Source: Falsiroseomonas tokyonensis (GTDB lineage Bacteria > Pseudomonadota > Alphaproteobacteria > Acetobacterales > Acetobacteraceae). Taken from it: 64,000 bases of DNA. Shown here piece by piece: positions 47,325 through 55,922 of this stretch. Under the pieces are notes generated by a model. The model made no database searches. It worked only from the letters and a program-made list of their open reading frames with translations, and had not been told where the DNA came from. The first letter of the stretch is position 1. The number at the start of each line of letters is the position of its first letter. The position numbers and the translations under genes are program-made. The stretch covers positions 310,118 through 374,117 of the forward strand of contig NZ_JAFNJS010000002.1 of NCBI RefSeq assembly GCF_019024325.1. The letters are read 5' to 3'.

Positions 47325-48749
47325 ATGCAGAATTCGGAACAGATCTGGCAGCTCGTCGACCAGCGGCGCGAGCCCTATGTCGAGCTCTCGGACAAGATCT
47401 GGGGCATGCCGGAGCTCTGCTACGACGAACACCGCAGCTGCGCCGAACACAAGGCGATGCTGGAGGCCGAGGGCTTTCGCGTCACCACCAATGTCGCCGG
47501 CATCCCCACCGCGGTGATGGGCGAGGCCGGCGAGGGCGGGCCCGTCATCGCTATCCTCGGCGAATACGACGCCCTTCCGGGCCTGTCCCAGGAAGCCGGC
47601 GTGACCGAACCGCGCCCGGTCCCGGGCGAGAGCCGCGGCCATGGCTGCGGCCATAACCTGCTCGGCTCCGCCAGCCTGATGGCCGCCGCCGCGGTGAAGG
47701 ACTGGCTGAAGGCCAACGGCCTGCCCGGCCGCGTGCGCTACTACGGCTGCCCGGCCGAGGAAGGCGGCGCCGCCAAGGGCTTCATGGTGCGCGACGGCGC
47801 CTTCGACGATGTCGACATCGCCATCACCTGGCACCCGGCCAGCTTCGCCGGCGTCGACGACATGATCTCGCTCGCCAATACCCGCATCGATTTCTCCTTC
47901 ATCGGCCGCGCCAGCCACGCCGCCGCCGCGCCGCATCTCGGCCGCTCCGCCCTCGATGCCGTCGAACTCATGAATGTCGGCGTGAACTACATGCGGGAGC
48001 ACATGCCGAGCGATGCCCGCATCCACTACGCCTATCTCGACGCCGGCGGCATCGCGCCGAACGTGGTGCAGTCCACCGCCAAGGTCCGCTACCTGATCCG
48101 AGCCCGCAACGTGACCGAGCTCAACGCCCTCGTCACCCGCGTGCGCAAGATCGCCGATGGCGCCGCGCTGATGACGGAATGCACCGTCTCCACCCGCGTC
48201 GTCTCCGCCGTCTCCAACCTCATGGGCAACACCCCGCTGGACAAGGCGATGCAGGCCAATCTGGACCGCCTCGGCGCGCCGGAATGGGACGATGCCGACC
48301 GCGCCAAGGCGGCCGAATTCCAGGCCACGCTGTCGGAGGAGGACATCCTTTCCGCCTGGCGCCGCGTCGGCGTGGAACCGCGCCCCGGCGAGGTGCTCTG
48401 CGAACAGGTGGTCCCGGAGAACGCCAAGGGCGTGCCGATGATCGGCTCCACCGACGTCGGCGACGTCTCCTGGAAAGTGCCCACCGTGCAGGCCCGCGGC
48501 GCCACCTGCGCCATCGGCACACCCTTCCACTCCTGGCAGCTCACCGGCCAGGGCAAGCTGCCCGCCGCCCACAAGGGCATGATCCACGTCGCCAAGGTCA
48601 TGGCCGGCACCGCCATCGACGCGCTGCAGAACCCGAAGCTCATCGCCGAGGCCAAGGCCGACCACGCCAAGCGCACCGGCGGCAAACCCTACGAAAGCCC
48701 GCTGCCCGCCGACGCCAAGCCGGCGCTGGACATGAGCGTCTCGGTCTGA
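47325..48749 (+). CDS. M20 family metallopeptidase / AbgB-like amidohydrolase
   Basis: A 474-residue two-domain dinuclear metallohydrolase. Metal ligands are in HGCGHNLLG, the Asp of LGEYDALPGLSQEAG and EEGGAAKGFM (CPAEEGGAAK). A dimerisation lid follows near residues 190-310 (FIGRASHAAAAPHLGRSALDAV). The wording is closest to p-aminobenzoyl-glutamate hydrolase AbgB and related amidohydrolases of N-acyl amino acids. Length is normal. The ATG at 47325 has AAGGAG upstream. It stands alone and its transcript ends in the large palindromic element before the convergent TRAP operon. True substrate unknown. Confidence 0.87.
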   Translation: MQNSEQIWQLVDQRREPYVELSDKIWGMPELCYDEHRSCAEHKAMLEAEGFRVTTNVAGIPTAVMGEAGEGGPVIAILGEYDALPGLSQEAGVTEPRPVPGESRGHGCGHNLLGSASLMAAAAVKDWLKANGLPGRVRYYGCPAEEGGAAKGFMVRDGAFDDVDIAITWHPASFAGVDDMISLANTRIDFSFIGRASHAAAAPHLGRSALDAVELMNVGVNYMREHMPSDARIHYAYLDAGGIAPNVVQSTAKVRYLIRARNVTELNALVTRVRKIADGAALMTECTVSTRVVSAVSNLMGNTPLDKAMQANLDRLGAPEWDDADRAKAAEFQATLSEEDILSAWRRVGVEPRPGEVLCEQVVPENAKGVPMIGSTDVGDVSWKVPTVQARGATCAIGTPFHSWQLTGQGKLPAAHKGMIHVAKVMAGTAIDALQNPKLIAEAKADHAKRTGGKPYESPLPADAKPALDMSVSV

Positions 48750-48765
48750 AGGTCCACGCAGGTGG

Positions 48766-48974
48766 TTGCAGGAGGGGCGCTGCCCCTCCTGCACCTCCCC
48801 GCAAAGGGCTTTGGCCCTTTGAACCCATGAACATGAGCGGAAATGGAGAGGGGGCCGGGGTGACCGCTTGTTCAGCGGTACCTCTGGCCCCCTCTCCATT
48901 TCCGCTCAAGGTCCTCGCGGTCCAGGGGCCGGGCCCCTGGCAGGGGGTGCAGGGGGACAGCGTCCCCCTGCAAA
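48766..48974. repeat. About 209-bp composite palindrome of five stem-loops
   Basis: A perfect 22-bp inverted repeat (48835-48856 with 48886-48907) forms the core and holds a nested 6-bp hairpin (48863-48879). Each side carries two more stems: 48768-48792 (11 bp) and 48802-48821 (7 bp) on the left; 48922-48940 (8 bp) and 48948-48972 (11 bp) on the right. Read outward, the left and right halves are diverged copies of one another. It fills the gap between convergent genes and probably ends transcription from both sides. Confidence 0.8.
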
Positions 48975-48989
48975 GCCACTCGCGCGGCC

Positions 48990-50285
48990 CTACAGATCCC
49001 CGAATGCGCGTGGCAGGAACAGGGCCAGGTCGGGGATGAAGGCCACCAGCAGCAGGGCGGTCAGCATGGCCAGGACGAACCACAGCACCCAGGGGATGGT
49101 GGATTCCATGGAGGTGTTGGCGACTTTGCAGGTCACCATCAGGTTCACGGCCATGGGGGGTGTGAAGGCGCCGATGGCGACGTTCATGGTCAGCAGGATG
49201 CCGAACCAGGTCAGGTCCCAGTCGAAGCTTCTGGCGATCGGCAGCAGGATCGGCAGGAAGACCAGGAAGATGGAGATGGCGTCGATCAGCATGCCGGCCA
49301 CCAGCACCAGGGCGGTGATCATCAGCAGCATGATGGTTTCGTTGGCGGTGATGCCGACCAGGGTCTGGGCCAGGGCGTCGAAGGCGCCGACGGTGCTGCC
49401 GGCATGGGCGAAGATGCTGGCGAGTGCGATGATCATCAGCACCACGGCGCTGATTTCCGCGCTGTCGCGCAGCGTGGCGTAGATATCGGCCCAGCGCAGC
49501 ACGCGGTAGATGACCAGCCCGACGAACAGCCCGTAGAAGACAGCGACGACGGCGGCTTCGGTGGGGGTGAAGGCGCCGGAGCGCAGGCCGCCCAGGATGA
49601 CGATGGGCGCGAGGAGGCCCCAGATCGCGTCCTTGAAGGAAGCCCAGAGCGGCGGTCGTTTTTCCTCGGGCGGTGGCAGGCCGAAGCCGTGGATGCGCGC
49701 CAGCAGGATGGCCGGCACCAGCAAAGCGAGGCCGGCCAGCAGGCCGGGGATGACGCCGCCCAGGAACAGCGCTGGGACGGACACGCCCGGCACCAGCACG
49801 GCATAGACGATGAAGGGGATGGAGGGCGGGATCAGCACGGCGGTGGACCCGGCGGCCGCGATCAGGCTGGCGGAATAGGCGCGCGGATAGCCCTGCTTGA
49901 TCATCGCCGGCAGCATGACGGCCGCGACCGCCGCGGAATCCGCGGCGCCCGATCCGCTGATGCCGCCGAGCACCAGGCAGACCAGCACGGCGACGATGGC
50001 GAGCGCGCCGCGCCGCGGCCCGACCAGCGCCTGGGCGAAGACGACGAGGCGCGCGGCGACGCCGGCGCGTTCGAAAACCATGCCGGCCAGGACGAACATC
50101 GGCAGCGCCAGCAGCGGGTATTTGGCGATGCCGGTCCAGATGTTGGTGGGCAGGGCCATGATGCCCAAGCCTTCGATGGCGATCACCAGGAAGCCGGCCA
50201 GGCCGAGCGAGACGCCGATCGGCACGCCCAGGAACAGCAGCGCGAAGAACACGCCGAGCAGGATGAGGGAGCCTTCGAGCGCCAT
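48990..50285 (-). CDS. dctM: TRAP transporter large permease DctM
   Basis: A 431-residue protein with about 12 transmembrane segments, the large channel subunit of a sodium-coupled TRAP importer. Diagnostic blocks are FLGVPIGVSLGLAG, IWTGIAKYPLLALPMFVLAGMV, GISGSGAADSAAVAAVMLPAM and SIPFIVYAVLVPGVSVPALF. The C-terminal PPMAVNLMVTC is the family P-P-M/VG-like motif. It lies two bases downstream of dctQ. The ligand is unknown but TRAP systems usually take up organic acids. Confidence 0.94.
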   Translation of the reverse strand: MALEGSLILLGVFFALLFLGVPIGVSLGLAGFLVIAIEGLGIMALPTNIWTGIAKYPLLALPMFVLAGMVFERAGVAARLVVFAQALVGPRRGALAIVAVLVCLVLGGISGSGAADSAAVAAVMLPAMIKQGYPRAYSASLIAAAGSTAVLIPPSIPFIVYAVLVPGVSVPALFLGGVIPGLLAGLALLVPAILLARIHGFGLPPPEEKRPPLWASFKDAIWGLLAPIVILGGLRSGAFTPTEAAVVAVFYGLFVGLVIYRVLRWADIYATLRDSAEISAVVLMIIALASIFAHAGSTVGAFDALAQTLVGITANETIMLLMITALVLVAGMLIDAISIFLVFLPILLPIARSFDWDLTWFGILLTMNVAIGAFTPPMAVNLMVTCKVANTSMESTIPWVLWFVLAMLTALLLVAFIPDLALFLPRAFGDL

Positions 50286-50287
50286 GG

Positions 50288-50800
50288 CTAGCCGGCCTTT
50301 GCCACGCGGATCATGCGTCCCAGGATGCGCAGGCAGATCACGGCAGACAGCAGCGGCATCCAGACCGTGTAGTACCAGGACGGCACGCCGAGGCCGGGTG
50401 AGAGCACCTCGAAGCGGTATTCGTCCCAGGTGTACCAGGCGCCGTACCAGGCGATGAAGCCGAAGATCAGCAGGCAGGAGGCGAGCACCGCCTGTTCCAC
50501 CAGCCGTGCGATGCGCAGCGGCAGGCGTTCGGTGAAGAAGGTCATGCGGATGTGGCGGTCGTTGCCGAAGGCGGCTGCGGCGCCGACGAAGGCCATCACC
50601 ACCATCAGCGCCACTGAGTATTCCTCGGTGAAGGCGAAGGAGACGTTGGTGAAGTAGCGCACCACCACATTGCCGAAGGTGATCAGCGCCAGCACGCCCA
50701 TGATGGCCGCGCCGATCGCGCCTTCGATGGTCACCGGGATGCGCGGGGGCGCTTCCCCCAGTTGCAGGCCGGGGGCCTGGATATCGGCGTGCTCGGTCAT
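50288..50800 (-). CDS. dctQ: TRAP transporter small permease DctQ
   Basis: The 170-residue small membrane subunit with four predicted transmembrane helices: IEGAIGAAIMGVLALITFGNVVVRY, LMVVMAFVGAAAAFG, LASCLLIFGFIAWYGAWYTW and YTVWMPLLSAVICLRIL. NDRHIRMTFF after helix 2 is typical of DctQ (H-I-R-M/V). It follows dctP across a stem-loop and precedes dctM by two bases. It presumably forms a complex with DctM. Confidence 0.9.
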   Translation of the reverse strand: MTEHADIQAPGLQLGEAPPRIPVTIEGAIGAAIMGVLALITFGNVVVRYFTNVSFAFTEEYSVALMVVMAFVGAAAAFGNDRHIRMTFFTERLPLRIARLVEQAVLASCLLIFGFIAWYGAWYTWDEYRFEVLSPGLGVPSWYYTVWMPLLSAVICLRILGRMIRVAKAG

Positions 50801-50820
50801 CGGGGCTTTCCGCCAGGCGG

Positions 50821-50845
50821 GCGCGGCGGGTCAGCCCCGCCGCGC
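50821..50845 (-). promoter_or_regulatory. Intercistronic stem-loop after dctP
   Basis: A perfect 10-bp stem (50821-50830 with 50836-50845, gcgcggcggg/cccgccgcgc) with loop TCAGC lies in the 55-base gap between dctP and dctQ. It matches the stem-loops after the other two binding-protein genes in position and size. Confidence 0.6.
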
Positions 50846-50855
50846 CGGCAGTCCA

Positions 50856-51896
50856 TCAGGCGCGCGCGCCGGAAACGGCGGCTTCGGCGCGGCGCACCAG
50901 GTCGGCGCCCACGGTCTGCGCGTATTTGTCGTAGACCGGGCGCGTGGCGCGGGCGAAGGCCTGCTTTTCAGCATCCGAGAGGATGGTGACGGTGACATTG
51001 CGCCGCGCCAGTTCATCGAGCGAGCTGCGGTCGCCATCGGCGCCGAGGCCCTTGCGGCTGGCGGCGATCTGCTCCTGCGCCGCCTGCTGCGCGCAGTCCC
51101 GCACCAGCGCCTGGTCCTCGGCCGAGAAGCTGGCCAGCACCGGCTTGGTCAGCAGGAAGATCCCGGCATCGGCCACGTAGTTCCAGATGGTCAGGTAACG
51201 CTGCGCCAGCGTGTCCATGCGGAAGCCGAGGAACAGGTTCACCGGATTCTCCTGCCCATCCACCGCGCCGGTGGACAGTGCCGGCTGCAGGTCGGCGAAG
51301 GACATCTGCACCGGATTGGCGCCAAGGGCGGTGAAGATCTCGGAGAAGATGGCACCGGCGGCGAAGCGGATCTTCATGCCGCGCAGGTCTTCCGGCGTGC
51401 GGATCGCCTTCTTGCTGTTGGAGATTTCCCGGAAGCCGTTCTCGCCCCAGGCCACCGGCTGCACGTCACGGGATTCCAGCGTGCGGAACAGCTCGGCGCC
51501 GATCGGGCCCTTGATGATGGCATCGAAGCCGCGGCTGTCCTGCAGCAGGAAGGGCAGGGAGAACAGGTTCATCTCCCGGATCTGCGGGGAGATGTTGATG
51601 GTGGAGAAGACCGCGAAGTCGATCACCCCCTGGCGCATCGCCACCAGCTCCCGCGTCTGGTCGCCGCCGACCAGCTGGCTGCCGGGATAGACCTTCACGT
51701 TGATCCGCCCGCCGGAGCGTTCGGTCACCAGCTCCGCCCAGCGGAAGGCACCGTCCGCCAGGGGGATGGTGCGGTTGCCGACGACGGAGAGCTTGTATTC
51801 GGGCTTGTAGCGGCTCTGCGCACGCGCCACGAGCGGCGCGGCGAGCGCGCCGGCGGCGGCGGCCAGCGCGATGCGCCGGGTGATCAGGCTGGTCAT
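50856..51896 (-). CDS. dctP: TRAP transporter substrate-binding protein DctP
   Basis: A 346-residue periplasmic binding protein of the DctP family. Its signal peptide MTSLITRRIALAAAAGALAAP carries RR and ends near VARAQ. The mature part shows YKLSVVGNRTIPLADGAFRWAEL, VYPGSQLVGGDQT, MNLFSLPFLLQD, EDLRGMKIRFA and MSFADLQPALSTGAVDGQENP, the usual order of DctP ligand and hinge blocks; the Arg in KIRF would bind the carboxylate. The ATG at 51896 has GGGAGGGG upstream. It is the first gene of dctP-dctQ-dctM. Confidence 0.93.
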   Translation of the reverse strand: MTSLITRRIALAAAAGALAAPLVARAQSRYKPEYKLSVVGNRTIPLADGAFRWAELVTERSGGRINVKVYPGSQLVGGDQTRELVAMRQGVIDFAVFSTINISPQIREMNLFSLPFLLQDSRGFDAIIKGPIGAELFRTLESRDVQPVAWGENGFREISNSKKAIRTPEDLRGMKIRFAAGAIFSEIFTALGANPVQMSFADLQPALSTGAVDGQENPVNLFLGFRMDTLAQRYLTIWNYVADAGIFLLTKPVLASFSAEDQALVRDCAQQAAQEQIAASRKGLGADGDRSSLDELARRNVTVTILSDAEKQAFARATRPVYDKYAQTVGADLVRRAEAAVSGARA

Positions 51897-51992
51897 CGGT
51901 ACCCCTCCCATTCTCCGCCGCGGCTTGCCGTGCGGCTTTTCGTGGCCGGCAGAATGCGGGGGGCCGCGCCCGTTCCGCAAGGGGGTGGTTTT

Positions 51993-52832
51993 CTAGGCGC
52001 CGGACCTGGCCAGCCAGGCGGCGGCGGCGTCGAAGGGCTCGGGGTCCAGCCCCGTCTCGGCGGGCGCGCGGCGCAATTCGGCATAGACGCGCTTCACCGC
52101 AGCCGGCACGTCCGGGTCTCGCAGCAGGGTTTCCGTACCGGCCTCGTGGTGGCGCAGCGCGGGGGTCAGGAAGGCCACCGTCTCCAGCGCCGTCTCCCGT
52201 CGCACCGGCATGCCGAGATGGGCGAGGCAGCCGCGCCAGTCGCGCAGCAGGTCGTCGTAGTGCAGGACGGTCCGCGGCAGGTCGCGGCTGCCGGCCTCGG
52301 CTGCCAGCACATGCGACAGCCACAGGGCCAGGGCGCGGGGCTTCGGCATCTTCTCCCGCACCTCCAGCGATCGGGCGACCTCCAGCGGGTTGCGCACCGG
52401 CAGCAGCGCCAGCGGCGTGGCGCCGAAGCGGGCGAGCGCCGGCAGCCAGACCGGCAGCAGCCGGCAGATGCGCGGATCCTTCAGCACGAAGGGTTCGGGG
52501 CCGGGGAATTCGGTGGCGAGCAGCTCCACGGCCTCGGCCACGAAGGGCTCCAACGCGTCCGGCGGCAGCAGGCCCGGCGGCAGCGGGCGCGGGTCGTCGT
52601 AGCGGCTGCCGGCGGCGGCCAGGATGCGGTCGTCCAGCGCCGCCACCTCGGCGGATTCCCAGAAGCCGCGCGGATTGTCCCGCGCCGGTTTCATCACCCG
52701 CGCCGGCAGCGAAAGCCCGTGCAGGGACAGCACGCGCGTGAGGGCGGAGGTGCCGGAGCGGTGCATGCCCAGCACCAAGACGGCAGGTCGGGCTTTGGGC
52801 GAAGGCGCCGGGGAGGGGGAGGCGGATTCCAT
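51993..52832 (-). CDS. Sulfotransferase family protein
   Basis: A 279-residue sulfotransferase-like protein. VLVLGMHRSGTSALTRVLSLHG (about 18-39) is the 5'-phosphosulfate binding loop of PAPS-dependent enzymes, with GFWES and FVLKDPRICRLLPVW (3'-phosphate region) downstream. Length is at the short end of the range. The start at 52832 (MESASPSPAP) is chosen; the upstream extension has an implausible Cys cluster. It stands alone and diverges from the isopropylmalate dehydrogenase-like gene. The acceptor, perhaps a carbohydrate or lipid, is unknown, and many such proteins are annotated only by fold. Confidence 0.78.
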   Translation of the reverse strand: MESASPSPAPSPKARPAVLVLGMHRSGTSALTRVLSLHGLSLPARVMKPARDNPRGFWESAEVAALDDRILAAAGSRYDDPRPLPPGLLPPDALEPFVAEAVELLATEFPGPEPFVLKDPRICRLLPVWLPALARFGATPLALLPVRNPLEVARSLEVREKMPKPRALALWLSHVLAAEAGSRDLPRTVLHYDDLLRDWRGCLAHLGMPVRRETALETVAFLTPALRHHEAGTETLLRDPDVPAAVKRVYAELRRAPAETGLDPEPFDAAAAWLARSGA

Positions 52833-52966
52833 CGGCGCGCAGACTGCCACGCCGCCCCGCGCCAAGGCAAAGCCGCAGCTACAGCAGCAAAGGCGTGTCA
52901 CGGGCTTGACGCGAAGGGCGCGCGGCGGCGCCATGCGGGCCAACCAAGTTCCGGGAGTCTCGCCGC

Positions 52967-54076
52967 ATGACCAAGCCCGTCCGCCTGCCTTTGCATGTCC
53001 TGGTCCTCGGCGGGGACGGCATCGGGCCGGAGGTCACGGCGCAGGCGCTGCGGGTGCTGCGCCGGATGCAGGCGAAGCACGACCTGCCGCTCACCATCGA
53101 GGAGCAGCCCTTCGGCAATGCCACCTGGCGCGCCACCGGCAGCCTGATGCCGGCCGAGACGCATGCTGCGGTGGATCGCGCCGATGCCGTGCTGTTCGGC
53201 GCGGCGGACAGCCTGGGTCGCGCCGCCATGCCGGCCGAGGAACGCGCCCGCGGCAGCCTGCTGTCGCTGCGCCGGCGGCTCGGCCTTTTCGCCAATCTGC
53301 GGCCGGTGCGGACGGAGCGCGCGTTGGACGCAGTCTCCCCCTTCAAGCCGCAGACGCTGGCGGGTGTGGACCTGGTCTTCGTGCGGGAGCTGTCGGGCGG
53401 CGTCTATTACGGGGAGCCACGCGGCATCGAGCGTGACGCGGATGGCAGGCGGCGCGGCATCAACACGCATATCTACGACGAGGACCAGATCATCCGCGCC
53501 GCGCGCTTCGCCTTCGCACTCGCGCGCGGCCGACGTGGCCTGCTGACCAGCGTGGACAAGGCCAATGTGATGGAGGCCGGGGCGCTGTGGCGCCAGGTGG
53601 TGACGGCGCTGCACCACGACGAATTCCGCGACGTGCGGATGGAGCACATGCTGGCCGATACCTGCGCGCTCATGCTGAACCGCGAGCCTAGGCGCTTCGA
53701 CGTGATCCTGACCGACAACCTGTTCGGTGACGTGCTGTCGGATGCCGCCGCGGGCCTGGCCGGCAGCCTCGGCCTGCTGCCCAGCGGCAGCCTTTCGGCG
53801 CCGCGGCCAGATGGCAGGCGACGGGCGCTGTACGAGCCGGTGCATGGCTCGGCGCCGGATATCGCGGGGAAGGGCGTGGCCAATCCGCTCGCCGCCATCC
53901 TGTCCGTCGCGCTGCTGCTGCGCTGGTCGGCGGGGGCGGAGGAGGCGGCGCAGGAGGTGGAGGCGGCGGTGACCGCGGCGCTCGATGCCGGCGCGCGTTG
54001 CGCCGACATCGCTTTGCCGGGCGAGGCGGCGCTGGGCACGGAAGCGATGGGCGAGGCGGTGCTGGCCCGCCTTTAG
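52967..54076 (+). CDS. Isocitrate/isopropylmalate dehydrogenase family protein
   Basis: A 369-residue beta-decarboxylating dehydrogenase. VLVLGGDGIGPEVTAQAL at the N-terminus, GSLLSLRRRLGLFANLRPVR (substrate Arg set), VDKANVM and DNLFGDVLSDAAAGLAGSLGLLPSGSL are typical of 3-isopropylmalate dehydrogenase (LeuB). However, leuC and leuD are absent and the wording diverges from normal leuB, so it may be a paralogue acting on another 3-hydroxy dicarboxylate such as tartrate or a substituted malate. ATG at 52967. It converges with the next gene with a 4-base overlap. Confidence 0.8.
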   Translation: MTKPVRLPLHVLVLGGDGIGPEVTAQALRVLRRMQAKHDLPLTIEEQPFGNATWRATGSLMPAETHAAVDRADAVLFGAADSLGRAAMPAEERARGSLLSLRRRLGLFANLRPVRTERALDAVSPFKPQTLAGVDLVFVRELSGGVYYGEPRGIERDADGRRRGINTHIYDEDQIIRAARFAFALARGRRGLLTSVDKANVMEAGALWRQVVTALHHDEFRDVRMEHMLADTCALMLNREPRRFDVILTDNLFGDVLSDAAAGLAGSLGLLPSGSLSAPRPDGRRRALYEPVHGSAPDIAGKGVANPLAAILSVALLLRWSAGAEEAAQEVEAAVTAALDAGARCADIALPGEAALGTEAMGEAVLARL

Positions 54077-54792
54077 CCCGGCGTCACACCCGTCGCCTCG
54101 TCATGCCCGCCCTGGCCGGTCAGCGCCGCCCAGGCACGAAAACGCGGGCTGGCGGGCAGGGCGCCGTCGGCGATGAGAGCCCGCCAATGGCCGCAGGCCT
54201 CGACGAAGCGCGGCACACTGCCGGGGAACATGGCCAGGCTGATCGCCTCCGCCATCGCCTCCTCCTCCACCCCATCCGCATAGGCCGCGGCCAGGTGCCA
54301 GGCGAAAGGTCGCCAGCGGGCGCGGCACACCTGCACGGCGAGGCCCGCCAGATGCACCAGGCGGATCGGCGCGGCGGGCGCCACGATCCGCAAGGTTGCC
54401 ACGTAGCTCGCCTGCGGATCGAAGGGCGCCAGCTGCCGCCCCCAGTCGCGCGCCGCGAAGTCGAAGGCCTCCGCGCCGATGGCGAAGGCGGCTGACGCAA
54501 AGGCGGCACCAATGGTCTCGTCCGTGCCGCCGGCCGCGCGGAACTTCGCGATGTGATGCGTCGCCAGCGCCTCGTCGGTCGCGGCCAGCACCGCCATCCA
54601 GACGAATTCCCGGTCGTGGTGGCTCAGCACCCGGTCGTCCAAAGCCAGGGCCGTATAGGCGGCGTCGTAGCCTTCCAGCAGCTTGGGAAAGGCCAGCGCC
54701 ATCAGCCCGTGATGCGGCAGCAGGTAGCCGCGCTTGGCGCGCACCTCGGCGAGCCGCGCCTCCAGCTCCGCCGTCGTCTCCGCGCCGCTCAT
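54073..54792 (-). CDS. Carboxymuconolactone decarboxylase / AhpD-like protein
   Basis: A 239-residue all-helical protein with AhpD-like architecture. HHGLMALAFPKLLEGYDAAYTAL and LDDRVLSHHDREFVWMAVLAA resemble the CMD fold, and FGTDETI-like loops follow, with a second half of similar helical pattern. The CxxC peroxidase motif of AhpD is absent, so it is more likely a decarboxylase or fold-only relative. Its start overlaps the Bug gene stop (ATGA) directly upstream, suggesting the imported compound is processed by this enzyme. Confidence 0.72.
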   Translation of the reverse strand: MSGAETTAELEARLAEVRAKRGYLLPHHGLMALAFPKLLEGYDAAYTALALDDRVLSHHDREFVWMAVLAATDEALATHHIAKFRAAGGTDETIGAAFASAAFAIGAEAFDFAARDWGRQLAPFDPQASYVATLRIVAPAAPIRLVHLAGLAVQVCRARWRPFAWHLAAAYADGVEEEAMAEAISLAMFPGSVPRFVEACGHWRALIADGALPASPRFRAWAALTGQGGHDEATGVTPG

Positions 54793-55742
54793 TCGACGCG
54801 GATGTTCGCGCTGCGGGCGATCTCGGCCCAGCGGGTGACCTCGCTCGCCACCATCGCGCTGTACTCGGCCGGGGTCATCCGGTTGGGCGGGGCGCCGAGG
54901 CTCGCCAGGCGCTCGACCAGCGCCGGCGTGTTCAGCCCGGCGACGACCGCGCGGTTGATCTCGGCGGCCTGGTCGGCGGGCATGCCGGCGGGGCCCGAAA
55001 GGCCGAACCAGTTGGTGGCGACCAGGTCGGGGAAGCCGGCCTCCACCACCGTCGGCACATCCGGCCAGCGCGCGGCACGCTCCGGCAGTGTGATGGCGAG
55101 CAGGCGCAGCCGGTCGTTGTTGCCGATATCCGGCACCGCCGCGATCAGCCCCTCCACCTGGCCGCCGATGACATCCGCCGTGGCCGGGGCGCTGCCGCGA
55201 TAGGGGACATGGGTGATATCGACCCCGGCCGCCCGCTTCAGCAGTTCCAGCTTCACATGGGAGGAGGTGCCGATGCCGGTCGAGCCGAAGCGCACCGCGC
55301 CCGCCTGCGCCTTCGCACGCGCCACGAGGTCCGCCATGCTGCGGATCGGCCCATCGGCCGCCACCGCAATGGCGGAAGGCACGGCGGCGACCAGCGCGAT
55401 ATGCCGGAAATCCGTCACCGGATTGTAGGGCACGCTACGGTTCACCGCCGGCCCGATTGCCTGGCTGGCGATATTGGACAGCAGGATCACGCCCTCCGCC
55501 GGGCCGCGGGCCACCGAATCCGATCCGATGGCGCCGCCGGCGCCGGCCCGGTTGTCCACCACCACCGGCGCGCCCAGCGCCTGCTCGATCTCACGCGCCG
55601 CCAGCCGGCCCAGCAGATCCGCCGTGCCGCCGGCGGGGAAGGGCACCACCAGGCGCAGGGGCCGGCGGGCGGATTGGCCAAGGGCGGGGGTGGCAAGGCC
55701 GGGGGCGAGCAGGGTGGCGGCCAGAAGGCTGCGGCGGCGCAT
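54789..55742 (-). CDS. Tripartite tricarboxylate transporter binding protein (Bug/TctC), orphan
   Basis: A 317-residue Bug protein with signal MRRRSLLAATLLAPGLATPALGQ and mature start RPLRLVVPFPAGGTADLLGRLAA, the family signature, plus VVVDNRAGAGGAIGSDSVARG. No tctA/tctB is adjacent, so it must use a TTT permease elsewhere (possibly the one at 41-43 kb). The ATG at 55742 has GGAG upstream. It is coupled to the CMD-like gene downstream. Confidence 0.92.
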   Translation of the reverse strand: MRRRSLLAATLLAPGLATPALGQSARRPLRLVVPFPAGGTADLLGRLAAREIEQALGAPVVVDNRAGAGGAIGSDSVARGPAEGVILLSNIASQAIGPAVNRSVPYNPVTDFRHIALVAAVPSAIAVAADGPIRSMADLVARAKAQAGAVRFGSTGIGTSSHVKLELLKRAAGVDITHVPYRGSAPATADVIGGQVEGLIAAVPDIGNNDRLRLLAITLPERAARWPDVPTVVEAGFPDLVATNWFGLSGPAGMPADQAAEINRAVVAGLNTPALVERLASLGAPPNRMTPAEYSAMVASEVTRWAEIARSANIRVE

Positions 55743-55922
55743 GGCGGGATCTCCGAACTTGTATCCCACAGCATAGCCCGGCCCGCCGAGCCGCAAAGGG
55801 GGTGGTCGGCACAGGATGATCGATCTGTCTGTCGCCGAAGAATTGGAAAGACAGTCTCTTTGGGCGTTGCGTGAAGAAAAATTCGCGGTGTAGTCTGGGC
55901 TCGTCGAGGAACAGCCTTAGCC
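55743..55922. other. Divergent gap Bug / cysteine-dioxygenase-like gene
   Basis: This 180-base gap between divergent genes has the most AT-rich patch nearby (55850-55885, around gaagaaaaattcgc). It may hold a promoter for the rightward gene, for instance TTGCGT near 55867 with TAGTCT near 55891, a weak match. A 25-codon ATG frame (55816-55893) lies here without a ribosome-binding site. Confidence 0.35.

Noticed and set aside
48766-48974. Could the repeated hairpins be a CRISPR array
   Set aside because: No direct repeats with unique spacers of constant size; the symmetry is inverted, not tandem.
52833-52943. Sulfotransferase extended by 37 residues with a CCCSC cluster
   Set aside because: Extension is unlike the family and covers the divergent promoter gap.
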